Under the pieces are notes generated by a model. That model ran no database searches. It saw nothing but the letters and a program-made list of their open reading frames with translations, and was not told where the DNA came from. A DNA stretch of 64,000 nt from Microscilla marina ATCC 23134 (GTDB lineage: Bacteria; Bacteroidota; Bacteroidia; Cytophagales; Microscillaceae), in the NCBI RefSeq assembly GCF_000169175.1, contig NZ_AAWS01000007.1, positions 62,001 to 126,000 on the forward strand, read 5' to 3'. A program made the position numbers and the translations under genes. Below, in pieces: positions 26,192-34,611 of this stretch (position 1 is its first letter; the number at the start of each line of letters is the position of its first letter).

Positions 26192-27466
26192 ATGAAATAT
26201 ATCTCTTATAACAATCATTCTTTTAAGAAAACAAAATACTACGGGCGTTTGTCAAAAGCACAGCAAGACGACTTTGACCTATTATCTAATATTTTTTATT
26301 TTAAAACCAATAACTATGTGCTTGATCAACTGATTGATTGGGATAACCTGGAAACTGACCCCCTGTTTAGACTTAATTTTTTGCATAAAAATGTTTTGAG
26401 TGAGGCTGACTATCAACAACTTCTTTCTCTTTATCAGGCAGGCGCCAGCATAGAGGTGCTACAACCTTTCATTGAATTGATCAGAAAAAAAACAACTCCT
26501 CAAATTCCCTATGACGAAAAGTGCTTTCCTACGGCTGGTGGTGAACGTATCAAAGGTTTGTATCGGTCTTTTAATAATGTGATTAGTTTGTTTCCTGATC
26601 CTATGTTGAAAACCTGTCATGCGTATTGCTCTTATTGCTTTCGCTGGATCGCATTTAACAATAGCGAAGTACAAAGTTATACCTCTTACAAAGACCCTCA
26701 AACTCCAGTGACTTACCTAAAAGCCAACCCCGAAATTAATGAAACGTTGTTTACTGGTGCCGACCCACTCACGTTGACTGCCGCAAAAATAAAAGAGTAT
26801 ATTGATCCATTGCTGACCATAGACTCAGTAACAACGATTCGGTTCAATACTAAAGCATTGACCTGGTGGCCGTTTCGGTTTACAACTGATAAAGACGCTA
26901 AAAATATACTGGAATTGTTTAAGCACATTGTGGCATCAGGGCGTACACTTACTTTTTGTGCCCACCTTACCCACGTGAAAGAGTTGCAGAATGACAATGT
27001 GATAGAAGCCGTGAAGAACATTCAGGCAACTGGAGCTAAGATTATATGTCAAGGTCCAGTAGTAGAAGGAATCAATGATACTATAGAAGATTGGGTAAAC
27101 TTATGGAGCCAAGAGGTAGCTTTGGGTTTACAGCCTTATTATATGTTTGTAGAACTTAATCATAATGCAGAGGCAAGCTTCCGAATTCCCTTGGCAAAAG
27201 CTGTTCATATATTTCAGGAAGCCGAAAAACGCGTCAAAGGTTTGCAACAACCTTTTAATGGCCCTGTGTTTATGAACGATGTACATTGTGTGTCTATAGA
27301 TGAAGTGACTGATGACAATGATGCAAAACAATTTGCCCTTAAGTGCCTTGCTTCGCCTTATGCCGAAAGCGAAGGACAAGTGAAGCATATTCCTTATGAT
27401 AAAGACACTCGTAGTGCAGGCAATTTGGTTGAAATGTTTATGCCAGAGGAGCATTCGAAGCCATAG
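26192..27466 (+). CDS. KamA-family radical SAM enzyme
   Basis: 424 aa from the ATG at 26192, 23 bp after the YcaO stop; the frame is open to 26111 but those codons overlap the YcaO gene. The lysine 2,3-aminomutase-like signature is present: 'DPMLKTCHAYCSYCFRW' (Cys-x3-Cys-x2-Cys), then 'LFTGADPLTLTAAKIKEYI', 'IRFNTKALTWWPFR', 'FCAHLTHVKEL', and 'ICQGPVVEGINDT'. True aminomutases carry a PLP-binding Lys in the C-terminal part; I could not place one with confidence, so it may be an aminomutase on a free amino acid, an EpmB-like enzyme or a peptide-modifying relative. The neighbours are RiPP genes, which suggests it acts on the same product or supplies a beta-amino acid. Confidence 0.85.
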   Translation: MKYISYNNHSFKKTKYYGRLSKAQQDDFDLLSNIFYFKTNNYVLDQLIDWDNLETDPLFRLNFLHKNVLSEADYQQLLSLYQAGASIEVLQPFIELIRKKTTPQIPYDEKCFPTAGGERIKGLYRSFNNVISLFPDPMLKTCHAYCSYCFRWIAFNNSEVQSYTSYKDPQTPVTYLKANPEINETLFTGADPLTLTAAKIKEYIDPLLTIDSVTTIRFNTKALTWWPFRFTTDKDAKNILELFKHIVASGRTLTFCAHLTHVKELQNDNVIEAVKNIQATGAKIICQGPVVEGINDTIEDWVNLWSQEVALGLQPYYMFVELNHNAEASFRIPLAKAVHIFQEAEKRVKGLQQPFNGPVFMNDVHCVSIDEVTDDNDAKQFALKCLASPYAESEGQVKHIPYDKDTRSAGNLVEMFMPEEHSKP

Positions 27467-27553
27467 TGCATAAACTATTTCTTGATTTCTAATCCATTCG
27501 GTAGTAATTTGAGTTTATTTTAATGTTGGAGAGATGGAATAAACTTATTACTT

Positions 27554-28471
27554 ATGGCTACAATTGAGAATACAATCACTAAAAATACTATTTACCTTAA
27601 TTCCCAGCATATATTTGGCAGAAGCCCACACAGTTCTACCCAACTTGATGCGAAAGACGTGTCTAAGTCACATGCCACTTTATATTGGCAGGGAGGGTTG
27701 TGGCATATCAAAGACCACAGCCGTAACGGGACAGTGGTGAATGGCAAATTTTTGCATAATTCTGTAGAGCGACTGGCAAAGGGGCAAACTATACAGTTTG
27801 GCAAAGACCCTGCTACTCAATGGAAAGTACTCGATATTGCGCCACCACTCAACTATTTGGAGTTGCTTAATAATTCACCACAAGTCATTCCGCTGGAGTC
27901 TTATTATGCACTACCCAATGAAGATACACCCGAAATAGCTTTTTTTTGTACACCAGACAGGCAATGGAAAGCAGAGCGTGCCGGAGAAACTTTTGAGCCT
28001 GAACACCATCAAGTGTTTGTGTGCAATAATGAAGAATGGCGTTTTGTAAGAAATGAGCTAGTGGATGAAACTGTGGACTATGGGCGAATTAAACAAAACG
28101 CGTGGTTTGAGTTTACCCTAAGCGCCGATCAGGAAACAGTGAATATTCAAATTACAATCAATGAACTGGCAATGGATATGGGTGAACACGCCCATAACTA
28201 TATGTTGCTTGCCTTGGCGCGCAAACGCAAAGAAGACATAGAAGCAGGGCTAGACCCCAAAGATCAAGGATGGCAAAGTATAGATGCACTCACTTATGAG
28301 TTGTCAAAAGAAGAATTAAAAGAAGTAGACCAATACAACCTTAACTTACGCATTCATCGTTTACGCAAAGGCTTACAAAAGCTAAAGCCACACGGAACAC
28401 AGTTTGTTAACATTATTGAACGAAGAAAAGGGGAAATACGCTTTGGACATCCCAAAATCAAAATACAGTAA
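27554..28471 (+). CDS. FHA-domain protein with a predicted DNA-binding C-terminal domain
   Basis: 305 aa. The N-terminal FHA domain (about 15-95) shows 'IFGRSP', 'VSKSHATLYW', 'HIKDHSRNGTVVNG' and 'QTIQFGKD', i.e. the Arg, Ser-x-x-His and Asn residues that read phosphothreonine. The C-terminal ~130 residues include a helical 'EHAHNYMLLALARKRKEDIE' and 'QYNLNLRIHRLRKGLQKLKP' plus an 'FVNIIERRKGEIRFGHPKI' wing, compatible with an OmpR-like winged helix. It probably binds phosphothreonine partners of Ser/Thr kinases (one is encoded at 16494) and acts as a regulator. It lies 88 bp after the KamA-like gene in the same direction, so it may belong to the cluster or be its regulator. Confidence 0.82.
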   Translation: MATIENTITKNTIYLNSQHIFGRSPHSSTQLDAKDVSKSHATLYWQGGLWHIKDHSRNGTVVNGKFLHNSVERLAKGQTIQFGKDPATQWKVLDIAPPLNYLELLNNSPQVIPLESYYALPNEDTPEIAFFCTPDRQWKAERAGETFEPEHHQVFVCNNEEWRFVRNELVDETVDYGRIKQNAWFEFTLSADQETVNIQITINELAMDMGEHAHNYMLLALARKRKEDIEAGLDPKDQGWQSIDALTYELSKEELKEVDQYNLNLRIHRLRKGLQKLKPHGTQFVNIIERRKGEIRFGHPKIKIQ

Positions 28472-28478
28472 TTGTAGT

Positions 28479-28509
28479 AGGTGCCCGCATACCACAAAGG
28501 CGGGCACCT
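28479..28509. terminator. Hairpin between convergent genes
   Basis: Perfect 10-bp stem AGGTGCCCGC/GCGGGCACCT with an 11-nt loop. It sits between the FHA gene stop (28471) and the permease stop (28515). Neither side has a good U-run, so termination efficiency is uncertain. Confidence 0.55.
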
Positions 28510-28514
28510 GTTAA

Positions 28515-29693
28515 TCAAGCTTGTTTGCTGAGTAGGCGCATAACTACCAAAATATTAATGCCTATAGTAAGCCCCGTAAATGCCAACCCCACCAAAATGG
28601 TAATAGGCTCAATACCTGGAGTAACCTCCAGTCCACTGTCAATCATAAAGCGTTGGGTAAGTTGAATGCCGTAATATACCAAACCAAAAGTAAGCACTGA
28701 CAAGCCACAAACAAATGCAATAAAAAAGTAGATGAGGTTTTTGCCAATCATTTGGGCAGTGTACCCTAGTTGTATCAAAAGCTTAATTTCGTTTTTAGAC
28801 TCTGCAAGCACCACCCTAAAGCTCATCATAAATATAACAAACGATAATGCAATAAAAAACGCCCCTAAAATACTGATCACCGACATGACTATTTTGATTA
28901 CACCACCTGCTTTGCTGGCGTTCAAGCGGTCTTTATTAATTTGAATCCGTTTTTTTTCAAAGTAATTTGCAATGGCAGGGTCTGCCGGGTTTTTTACCTT
29001 AAGTATCAAACGCGAGGGGTTTACCTCTTCGTTGCGTCCAATATTTTTGTTTGCCCAATCCATAAAGCTTTCAGGTACAATCATAGATGGAATACGTTCA
29101 CTAAAACCTACCACTCTGCCTTTAAAACTTGCCTTACCCTGAGGTCCTTCTATGCGTATACTTACTTTGAGTAAGCCAATAGTTGATTTAGATATTTGAG
29201 GAAACCCATTACCCAGAGCATAACCAAAATTGTATAAGTCTAAAAAGTTTTTAGAAATAATTACCGGAATCAACTTTTGCCCTTCTTTCCAACCCCACCC
29301 TTCAGGTATTTCACCTATCATTTGGTCAGGCACTGACTCAAAAAATAGTTCAGAATAAAAGGGGATTTTCCCTTTAGCAAAAGCAATTACTTTGTATTGG
29401 TTAGACTTAAACTCACCTATATCCTCTACAAATGGCTGTCGTTTCAGACTGCGAAGATCTTTTTTGCGAAAACTAGCCCGTGCCATAGTCAACATATTAC
29501 CTAATCCTACTTGTTTGCTTACAATCAAGTATTCAGGATAGGTGTTTTTAGGGTTGAGCACTTTATTTACCTGAATGTATAGTTGCACTGAAAGTAACAA
29601 CATAAGCAGACCTAACAAAAAACCCAATCCGGCAAATAAAAATTGCCCAAGGCTTTGGCGAGAGCGAAAAATTTTATTCAGTATCTTATTCAT
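28515..29693 (-). CDS. FtsX/MacB-like permease protein
   Basis: 392 aa, ATG at 29693. An N-terminal membrane segment ('FLFAGLGFLLGLLMLLLSVQLYI'), a large extracytoplasmic domain (about 45-270) and three C-terminal membrane segments ('VIKIVMSVISILGAFFIALSFVIFMM', 'LIYFFIAFVCGLSVLTFGLVYYG', 'ITILVGLAFTGLTIGINILVVM') give the 1+3 arrangement of FtsX-type ABC permeases. The loop 'AESKNEIKLLIQLGYTAQMIG' before the second C-terminal segment resembles the coupling helix. No ATP-binding subunit is next to it. It could work with an ATPase encoded elsewhere or act alone. The substrate is unknown. Convergent with the FHA gene. Confidence 0.75.
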   Translation of the reverse strand: MNKILNKIFRSRQSLGQFLFAGLGFLLGLLMLLLSVQLYIQVNKVLNPKNTYPEYLIVSKQVGLGNMLTMARASFRKKDLRSLKRQPFVEDIGEFKSNQYKVIAFAKGKIPFYSELFFESVPDQMIGEIPEGWGWKEGQKLIPVIISKNFLDLYNFGYALGNGFPQISKSTIGLLKVSIRIEGPQGKASFKGRVVGFSERIPSMIVPESFMDWANKNIGRNEEVNPSRLILKVKNPADPAIANYFEKKRIQINKDRLNASKAGGVIKIVMSVISILGAFFIALSFVIFMMSFRVVLAESKNEIKLLIQLGYTAQMIGKNLIYFFIAFVCGLSVLTFGLVYYGIQLTQRFMIDSGLEVTPGIEPITILVGLAFTGLTIGINILVVMRLLSKQA

Positions 29694-30486
29694 AAAAGTT
29701 TTAAGTCATGAGGGTGATTGGTGTTGAAAGATAACAGAAGTATAAAAATAAAGAAAGCACCAGCGCTCAAAATTCGGTGAAGCACTGTATTTATACTTAA
29801 ACAAAAATGGTTTTGAGGATGGATTTTGACTAACTGTCTGAATACCAACATTAATCAATCCTGTAAATCCTAAAACCGAGTCTACAGCTTGCTGTGACGA
29901 GCTCACCGCAGGTAATCACTTTAATCCTAGTATAGCTTTTGGTATGATGTTTTTCGGATGGTTGCCACTTCCAGGTGAGTGCTTGAGTATAGGAGAGTGT
30001 ATAACTGTGCTATGTTGTGTTATACAACTTTATTAGATTATTTTGGGAGAGTAAAGAAGTAAAATCAAGTAACAAGAAAAAAATGGTGAAATACGGAAGT
30101 ACTTTGAATATTATAAAATAGATGGAATTGATATTTTAATAGCGTAAAAATCTTATTTTTATTAATTTTTGGGTTAAAATAAGCTCAATTAGGAAAATAA
30201 AAGCGATTGATTTGTTCACCTACTTTTACTATGCTTGTTTACTCATTTTAGCACTATATATAGTGATATAAAGCTTTGTTTCAGTGATTGAGGAGTATTT
30301 TTGGGTCATTTATTATTCATACTGTTGTTGTGTACAATTACTGTTGTTTACTGGGTTTTTTACGCATCTTGATGGTGTATACTTTTTGTTTACCCCTGTT
30401 TCTTTGATTATATTTTGAGTTATAGTAGAATTGCCAATGAATATTTTATTCAGTTTCAATTATATTACACAATAACTTAAAAAATT
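29694..30486. other. Long intergenic region upstream of the metallopeptidase pair
   Basis: Divergent spacer of about 0.8 kb. It holds a GTATAAC/GTTATAC hairpin near 30000-30025 and the metallopeptidase promoter (30385-30417). A 66-codon minus-strand frame at 29706-29906 is not convincing. No RNA gene recognised. Confidence 0.5.
30385..30417 (+). promoter_or_regulatory. Promoter of the first metallopeptidase gene
   Basis: TTTG (30385-30388), 22 bp, TATTTTG (30411-30417). The sequence from -33 to the start codon is conserved with the second copy (31735-31767): both have TTTTTGTTyACCC, then TATTTTGAG, then 'AATATTTTATTCA' and 'AATTATATTACACAA' in the leader. Close to the phylum consensus, with one base missing from the -7 box. 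Confidence 0.65.
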
Positions 30487-31335
30487 ATGAAAAAGAACAC
30501 ATTGTTCACCGCAGTGCTTGCTGTTGTAATGGCTGCATTTACTTTCTCTTGTAAGCAACAAGAAGGAAACGTAAATCCAGTAAAAACCAATCCTATCAGC
30601 ACAGAAGTAATAGCACAGTTTAAAAGCTTGGGTATAGATGCCCGTGATGCTAAATTTGGTGAAGTAACCAATGAGTTAACTGGTGAAAAGCAAACAGGAT
30701 ACACCTTAGAGAAAGACCTGTTTGTTTCTGAAAAGCAATTAGCAGAAATGCTGAGCAGCAGTGTAAAAACAGGTCCTGGTGGTGAACAATACAGAACCAC
30801 CAACCTAGTAAACGGTACTCGTACAATTAGAGTAATTGGATACACTGGCGGTTCTTTTGCCTTAACCAGTAAAATGAGAAGCGGTTTACAGCAGGCAGTT
30901 GCCAGCTACAACGCTTTACCATTGCGCTTAAGCTTTAGTCTTTCTTTTGCTACCAGTACCAACGCCGACATTGTAGTATACAAAGTAAGTGGTGGTGCAG
31001 GTGGATCAGCTGGATTCCCAAGTGGAGGTAACCCTTACAAGTGGGTAAGAATCAACTCTGGAACTGACGCTTACTCAACTGCAGTAAACAGACATGTAAT
31101 TGCGCACGAAATTGGTCACTGTATCGGTTTCCGTCATACTGACTGGTTCAACCGTTCTATCAGCTGTGGTTCTGGTGGAAACGAAGGAACTGCTGGGGTA
31201 GGTGCTATCCATATTCCTGGTACTCCAACTACCAATGTTACAAGAAATACTTCTATTATGGTATCTTGCTTTAACTCTGGCTCAAATGGTGTATTTACAT
31301 CTTCTGACGTAACTGCTTTGAACTTTCTATACTAA
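30487..31335 (+). CDS. HEIGH metallopeptidase lipoprotein (M57-like), copy 1
   Basis: 282 aa. The signal peptide has a lipobox ('AAFTFSC', Cys22), so it is a lipoprotein. After a ~90-residue N-terminal region comes a metzincin-like domain with zinc motif 'HEIGHCIGFRHTDW' (His207, Glu208, His211 and His217 in HExxHxxxxxH) and a Met-turn candidate 'SIMVSCF'. This is the signature of 'dual-action HEIGH metallopeptidases' (peptidase family M57). Two Cys, in 'RSISCGSGGNEG' and 'VSCFNSG', could form a disulfide. The next gene is a tandem duplicate. It is probably on the cell surface or in the periplasm, degrading proteins. It has its own promoter and terminator. Confidence 0.9.
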   Translation: MKKNTLFTAVLAVVMAAFTFSCKQQEGNVNPVKTNPISTEVIAQFKSLGIDARDAKFGEVTNELTGEKQTGYTLEKDLFVSEKQLAEMLSSSVKTGPGGEQYRTTNLVNGTRTIRVIGYTGGSFALTSKMRSGLQQAVASYNALPLRLSFSLSFATSTNADIVVYKVSGGAGGSAGFPSGGNPYKWVRINSGTDAYSTAVNRHVIAHEIGHCIGFRHTDWFNRSISCGSGGNEGTAGVGAIHIPGTPTTNVTRNTSIMVSCFNSGSNGVFTSSDVTALNFLY

Positions 31336-31360
31336 GAACATAGCGTTAAGTTTATAAACC

Positions 31361-31396
31361 AAGTAAAGCCCTGATGAATGCGTTAGGGCTTTACTT
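31361..31396 (+). terminator. Terminator after metallopeptidase copy 1
   Basis: Perfect 12-bp stem AAGTAAAGCCCT/AGGGCTTTACTT with a 12-nt loop, 25 bp after the stop codon. The U-run is weak. Confidence 0.7.
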
Positions 31397-31734
31397 ATGA
31401 TTACAATAGTAGTATAAAATCGAGTTTTTAATACTGTATTTATACGCAGAAGAATCTTTAAATAGTACCTGATTTTTGTCAGAATAGTACTGTTTATACT
31501 TGTTTTGATGCATAAAGTGCCCAATTTATGCCTTAAGTAAAAAAAATAACGCTCTTTCCTTGTTTACCCCCTCTTATCGCATTTGTTTACTTCGTATATT
31601 TTCCTCTATGTCAAAATAAAATGCTGACTAACAGAAGTATACAGGGTTAATATTGTATCATTTAAGGTTAGATATTGCCCATTTTAAATGAAAATGTTTA
31701 CGTGGTTTTTTCCTTTTTAACGTCCTGTTTACTT

Positions 31735-31767
31735 TTTGTTCACCCATGGTTTTTGTGAAATATTTTG
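31735..31767 (+). promoter_or_regulatory. Promoter of the second metallopeptidase gene
   Basis: TTTG (31735-31738), 22 bp, TATTTTG (31761-31767), the same elements and spacing as in front of copy 1. The leader that follows is also conserved. The duplication therefore included the control region. Confidence 0.65.
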
Positions 31768-31835
31768 AGAATAGCTAAAATTGCCAACGAATATTTTATT
31801 CAATAATCAATTATATTACACAAATATTAAAAATT

Positions 31836-32696
31836 ATGAAGAAGAGTTCTTTTTTAACCGTAATGCTTGCAGTAGCAATTGCTGCATTTACTTTTTCTTG
31901 TAAGCAGCAAGAGAACAATGTAACTCCAGCTCCAGTAACTAAAAATGGCATAAGTCAACAAGTGATTGACAATTTTTTAAAACTAGGCATTGATGCCCGT
32001 GATGCCAAATATGGAGAAGTAACCAATCCACTGACTGGCAAAACACAAGTTGGTTATACACTTGAAGGAGACATGTTTGTATCTAAAGAAAAGTATGACG
32101 AGATGTTAACAGGTGATGTCATAGCAGGACTAAATGGTGAGCAATACCGCACTTCTAACCTCGTAAGCAATAACCAAACAATTGACGTGATTGGTTACAC
32201 TGCTAACAACTCTAACGGACTAAGCTCTACATTGCAAAATGGTCTACGTTGGGCTGTGGATAATTACAACCGTTTGAACATTGGTTTACGTTTTAACCTT
32301 ACTTTTGGAACTAACTTCCAACCTAAAGACATTGTTGTATATCAGGTAAGTGGTAATGGTGGAGGATCAGCTGGATTCCCAAGTGGTGGAGCTCCTTATA
32401 AGTGGGTTCAGATTCAGGCTGGAACTGCCAACTTTGGTACTAACGTAGCTGAGCACGTAATTGGCCACGAAATTGGACACTGCTTAGGCTTACGTCACAC
32501 TGACTACTTCAACCGCTCTATTAGCTGTGGTTCTGGTGGAAACGAAGGTTCTGCTGGGGTAGGGGCTATCCAAATCGCAGGAACTCCTGGTCAGTTTAAT
32601 ATTGATATGAACTCTTTAATGTTGGCTTGTTTCAGCTCTAACGAAGATGGTGAGTTCTCTAACTTTGATATCATTGCATTAGAGAATCTATACTAG
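31836..32696 (+). CDS. HEIGH metallopeptidase lipoprotein (M57-like), copy 2
   Basis: 286 aa, a paralogue of the preceding gene along its full length. Lipobox 'AAFTFSC' (Cys22), zinc motif 'HEIGHCLGLRHTDYF', conserved 'GGSAGFPSGGAPYKWV', 'RSISCGSGGNEGSAGVGAI' and a C-terminal 'NSLMLACFSS' Met-turn region. The N-terminal 'IDARDAKYGEVTNPLTGKTQVGYTLEGDMFVS' also matches copy 1. The largest differences lie in the first part of the protease domain and near the C-terminus, so substrate choice may differ. It should be exported and lipid-anchored. Confidence 0.9.
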   Translation: MKKSSFLTVMLAVAIAAFTFSCKQQENNVTPAPVTKNGISQQVIDNFLKLGIDARDAKYGEVTNPLTGKTQVGYTLEGDMFVSKEKYDEMLTGDVIAGLNGEQYRTSNLVSNNQTIDVIGYTANNSNGLSSTLQNGLRWAVDNYNRLNIGLRFNLTFGTNFQPKDIVVYQVSGNGGGSAGFPSGGAPYKWVQIQAGTANFGTNVAEHVIGHEIGHCLGLRHTDYFNRSISCGSGGNEGSAGVGAIQIAGTPGQFNIDMNSLMLACFSSNEDGEFSNFDIIALENLY

Positions 32697-32727
32697 TCAT
32701 ATTTCAGACTTTTATTTAAAAGCAACT

Positions 32728-32755
32728 ACCCTGACCTGCAAGGTCAGGGTTTTTT
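32728..32755 (+). terminator. Terminator after metallopeptidase copy 2
   Basis: Perfect 10-bp stem ACCCTGACCT (32728-32737) / AGGTCAGGGT (32741-32750), 3-nt loop, followed by a T-run. A textbook intrinsic terminator. Confidence 0.92.
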
Positions 32756-33180
32756 GTGTTTTAGAGAGTACAATAATATGACTTTATAAAGTTTAGTTAG
32801 TAGGTGCTTGAGGGGCTGTAAATAGAAAAAAAGCTGTTTTACGTATATGGATTTTAAATGTTTCGTTTTTAGTTTGATAAAATAGTACTTTTGTACATAA
32901 AGTCTTGTGTTTTGTATGTAATATGTTGTTTTTATTGCAAGTACCGGAATTATATTTTGTTTTAAATGATTTTAGTTGACCTGTTAAGTATTTGATTATC
33001 AGATTTTATATGTAGGTTCACACCCTGTAATACATCACCTGATCAGGAATGATAGATTTGGTCAATATGACCGTTTGTATTTTAGTAAATTATAGTGGTG
33101 AGAAGTGATTTATTGTGTTTTTTGGTGATTTTGGTACTTTTCGGTTTTTACCTTTTTTAGGATAAACCAACCCTACACCC

Positions 33181-33442
33181 TATCTTTGTATTAAATCATT
33201 CAGAACATTATCACCTATCACAACAACAAATGTTTTGTCTTACTAAAACCTCACTTCTTTCCTTGATAAAGCTGGAGTGAGTCTGAGTAATTTTCTTGAC
33301 AACTCAGTAGAAGCAAACACTAAGTGACCTTAAAAAAACTTAATTATATATTAATTACAAAGAGAAAATATCACATAGCAATATATTAAATATCATTACT
33401 ACCAAATTTGAAAGCGCTGGGGTTGTTTCCAGCGCTTTTTTT
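33181..33442 (+). ncRNA. Candidate small RNA between an orphan promoter and an orphan terminator
   Basis: TATCTTTG at 33181-33188 is a perfect TAnnTTTG box (the -33 side is weak). About 220 bp later a strong intrinsic terminator ends the unit at 33411-33442. No ORF above about 16 codons lies between (one ATG at 33229 gives a 16-residue peptide). The predicted transcript starts near 33195 and is about 250 nt. It matches no RNA family I can name. Alternatively it is a leader for a tiny peptide. Confidence 0.5.
33411..33442 (+). terminator. Strong terminator without an annotated upstream gene
   Basis: AAAGCGCTGG (33411-33420) / CCAGCGCTTT (33429-33438), 8-nt loop, then a T-run. The closest upstream CDS on this strand ended 715 bp earlier and has its own terminator. 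Confidence 0.9.
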
Positions 33443-33481
33443 GTGCCCTTTATTTACATCACTCCTTTACTATTCACCTCT

Positions 33482-33645
33482 TAGGAATAGTGTAAAAATA
33501 AAGTTCTATAGTAACGCCAAAATATTTTGTTGGCAGAAGAGGCAAAAAAACGCGTCATAGCAGCGCTACGGCAAGTTTTTTTAACGAATTCTGTCAGCGA
33601 AAGATGACGTTAAAAATGTAAATTTATTTTGGTACTATTCCTTAG
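33482..33645. repeat. Inverted-repeat element, MITE-like (family 3)
   Basis: About 165 bp bounded by imperfect inverted ends: TAGGAATAGT..AAAATAAA on the left and the same on the right read in reverse. Internal complementary pieces (CGTCAT 33553-33558 / ATGACG 33604-33609; GCCAA/TTGGC) suggest the whole unit can fold. A 16-base piece of its left end (33491-33506) recurs at 56083-56098. Confidence 0.6.
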
Positions 33646-33647
33646 AC

Positions 33648-33677
33648 TTGTCTGTTATTGAAAAATGCTTATTTTTG
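33648..33677 (+). promoter_or_regulatory. Promoter of the thermonuclease gene
   Basis: TTG (33648-33650), 19 bp, TATTTTTG (33670-33677), a perfect -7 box. It sits immediately right of the inverted-repeat element. Transcription from here would start near 33684, so translation must begin at 33731. Confidence 0.75.
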
Positions 33678-33730
33678 TAGCAATAAGATACTTTTCATTA
33701 GCAAAATATTTTTTAAAATCAGAGTTTTCT

Positions 33731-34351
33731 ATGTTTGAACCAATCATTGACTTTTGGAAGAAACTGCCTGAGTCTACCCAATACATTCTGATTATAGTAG
33801 GCGTAATCATTGTGTTATTTTTTGTGTATCGTTGTTTGAAAATATTTGGATTATTCTTTGGTGCTATTTTCCGGGGTAAAATTACCAGGATATACAAGGT
33901 GGTAGATGGGGATACTATACATGTGGGTACCAAAAAAAACAAAAAAACGGTGCGATTGATTGGTGTAGACACCCCTGAGAGTTTGAGGTCAATGTATATG
34001 AATGTGCAACCCTTTGGTAAAGAAGCTTCTGATTATGCTAAAAAACGACTCAAAAAAGGTCAAAGGGTAGTATTAAGATACGATAAAGAGAAAGAGGATA
34101 AATTTGGTCGTTTGCTTGCCTATGTATACTTGGGCAATGGAGAGTTGTTCAATGCTTCTCTGGTAAAGCATGGGTATGCTTTTGCCAAACGTTATAAGCC
34201 CAATGTAAAGAAAGCCCCCTACTTTGAAAAACTGGAAGCCAAAGCCAAATCTAGAAAGAAAGGACTGTGGAAGATTTACAAAAATCCAAAAGAGTTGCGT
34301 GCCCAATACAAAAAATCAGCGGCTTATCGCAAGTTTAAAATGAAACATTAG
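33731..34351 (+). CDS. Membrane-anchored thermonuclease (SNase-like)
   Basis: 206 aa from the ATG at 33731. A longer frame starting at 33665 would begin upstream of the promoter's -7 box and is rejected. An N-terminal transmembrane segment (about 15-37, 'QYILIIVGVIIVLFFVY') is followed by an SNase/TNase domain: 'ITRIYKVVDGDTIHVG' (metal-binding Asp), 'VRLIGVDTPESL' (catalytic Arg and Asp/Thr/Pro/Glu motif), 'DKFGRLLAYVYL' (catalytic Arg in GR) and 'LVKHGYAFAKRY'. All key residues look present. The enzyme cleaves DNA and RNA with Ca2+. The anchor should place it on the periplasmic or outer side of a membrane. The stop codon lies inside the left end of the repeat at 34348. Confidence 0.9.
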   Translation: MFEPIIDFWKKLPESTQYILIIVGVIIVLFFVYRCLKIFGLFFGAIFRGKITRIYKVVDGDTIHVGTKKNKKTVRLIGVDTPESLRSMYMNVQPFGKEASDYAKKRLKKGQRVVLRYDKEKEDKFGRLLAYVYLGNGELFNASLVKHGYAFAKRYKPNVKKAPYFEKLEAKAKSRKKGLWKIYKNPKELRAQYKKSAAYRKFKMKH

Positions 34352-34611
34352 TGTGCTGGAGTCTAAGCATGTCATTAATTTAAACGAATTGTGTGCTTTG
34401 GCGAGTCGTAAAAATGGTGGATAATCATCATTACCTAATTTTTTTACGAACGACAACATCCAGTGAACCAACTATAGGAAGCTTAAAGAACTTAATGTTG
34501 GGGGAAGTCTATGGAATAGAAGGGGGATTTTCCAAAGAACCGAGACTACAACTCTACCGTGTCAGGTTCTGTGCAGTTAATGTAATAGGGATTCAGTTTC
34601 CAGAGCATTAG
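34348..34611. repeat. MITE-like element, family 2, copy 1 (diverged)
   Basis: Ends TTAGTGTGCTGG on the left and CCAGAGCATTAG on the right, a degenerate inverted pair. The interior shares 'CGAGTC.T.AAAATGG.GGATA' and 'CCAAAGAACCGAG' with the copy at 38821-39058. It carries about 60 bp of extra sequence in the middle. It begins in the stop codon of the thermonuclease gene. Confidence 0.65.

Larger units (their letters stand above)
31336..31835. other. Intergenic region between the metallopeptidase genes
   Basis: Contains the terminator at 31361-31396, an AT-rich stretch without ORFs, and the promoter and leader of copy 2 (31735-31835). Confidence 0.6.

Noticed and set aside
33665-33730. N-terminal extension of the thermonuclease frame
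   Set aside because: It overlaps the perfect -7 box at 33670-33677, so it cannot be translated from that promoter.
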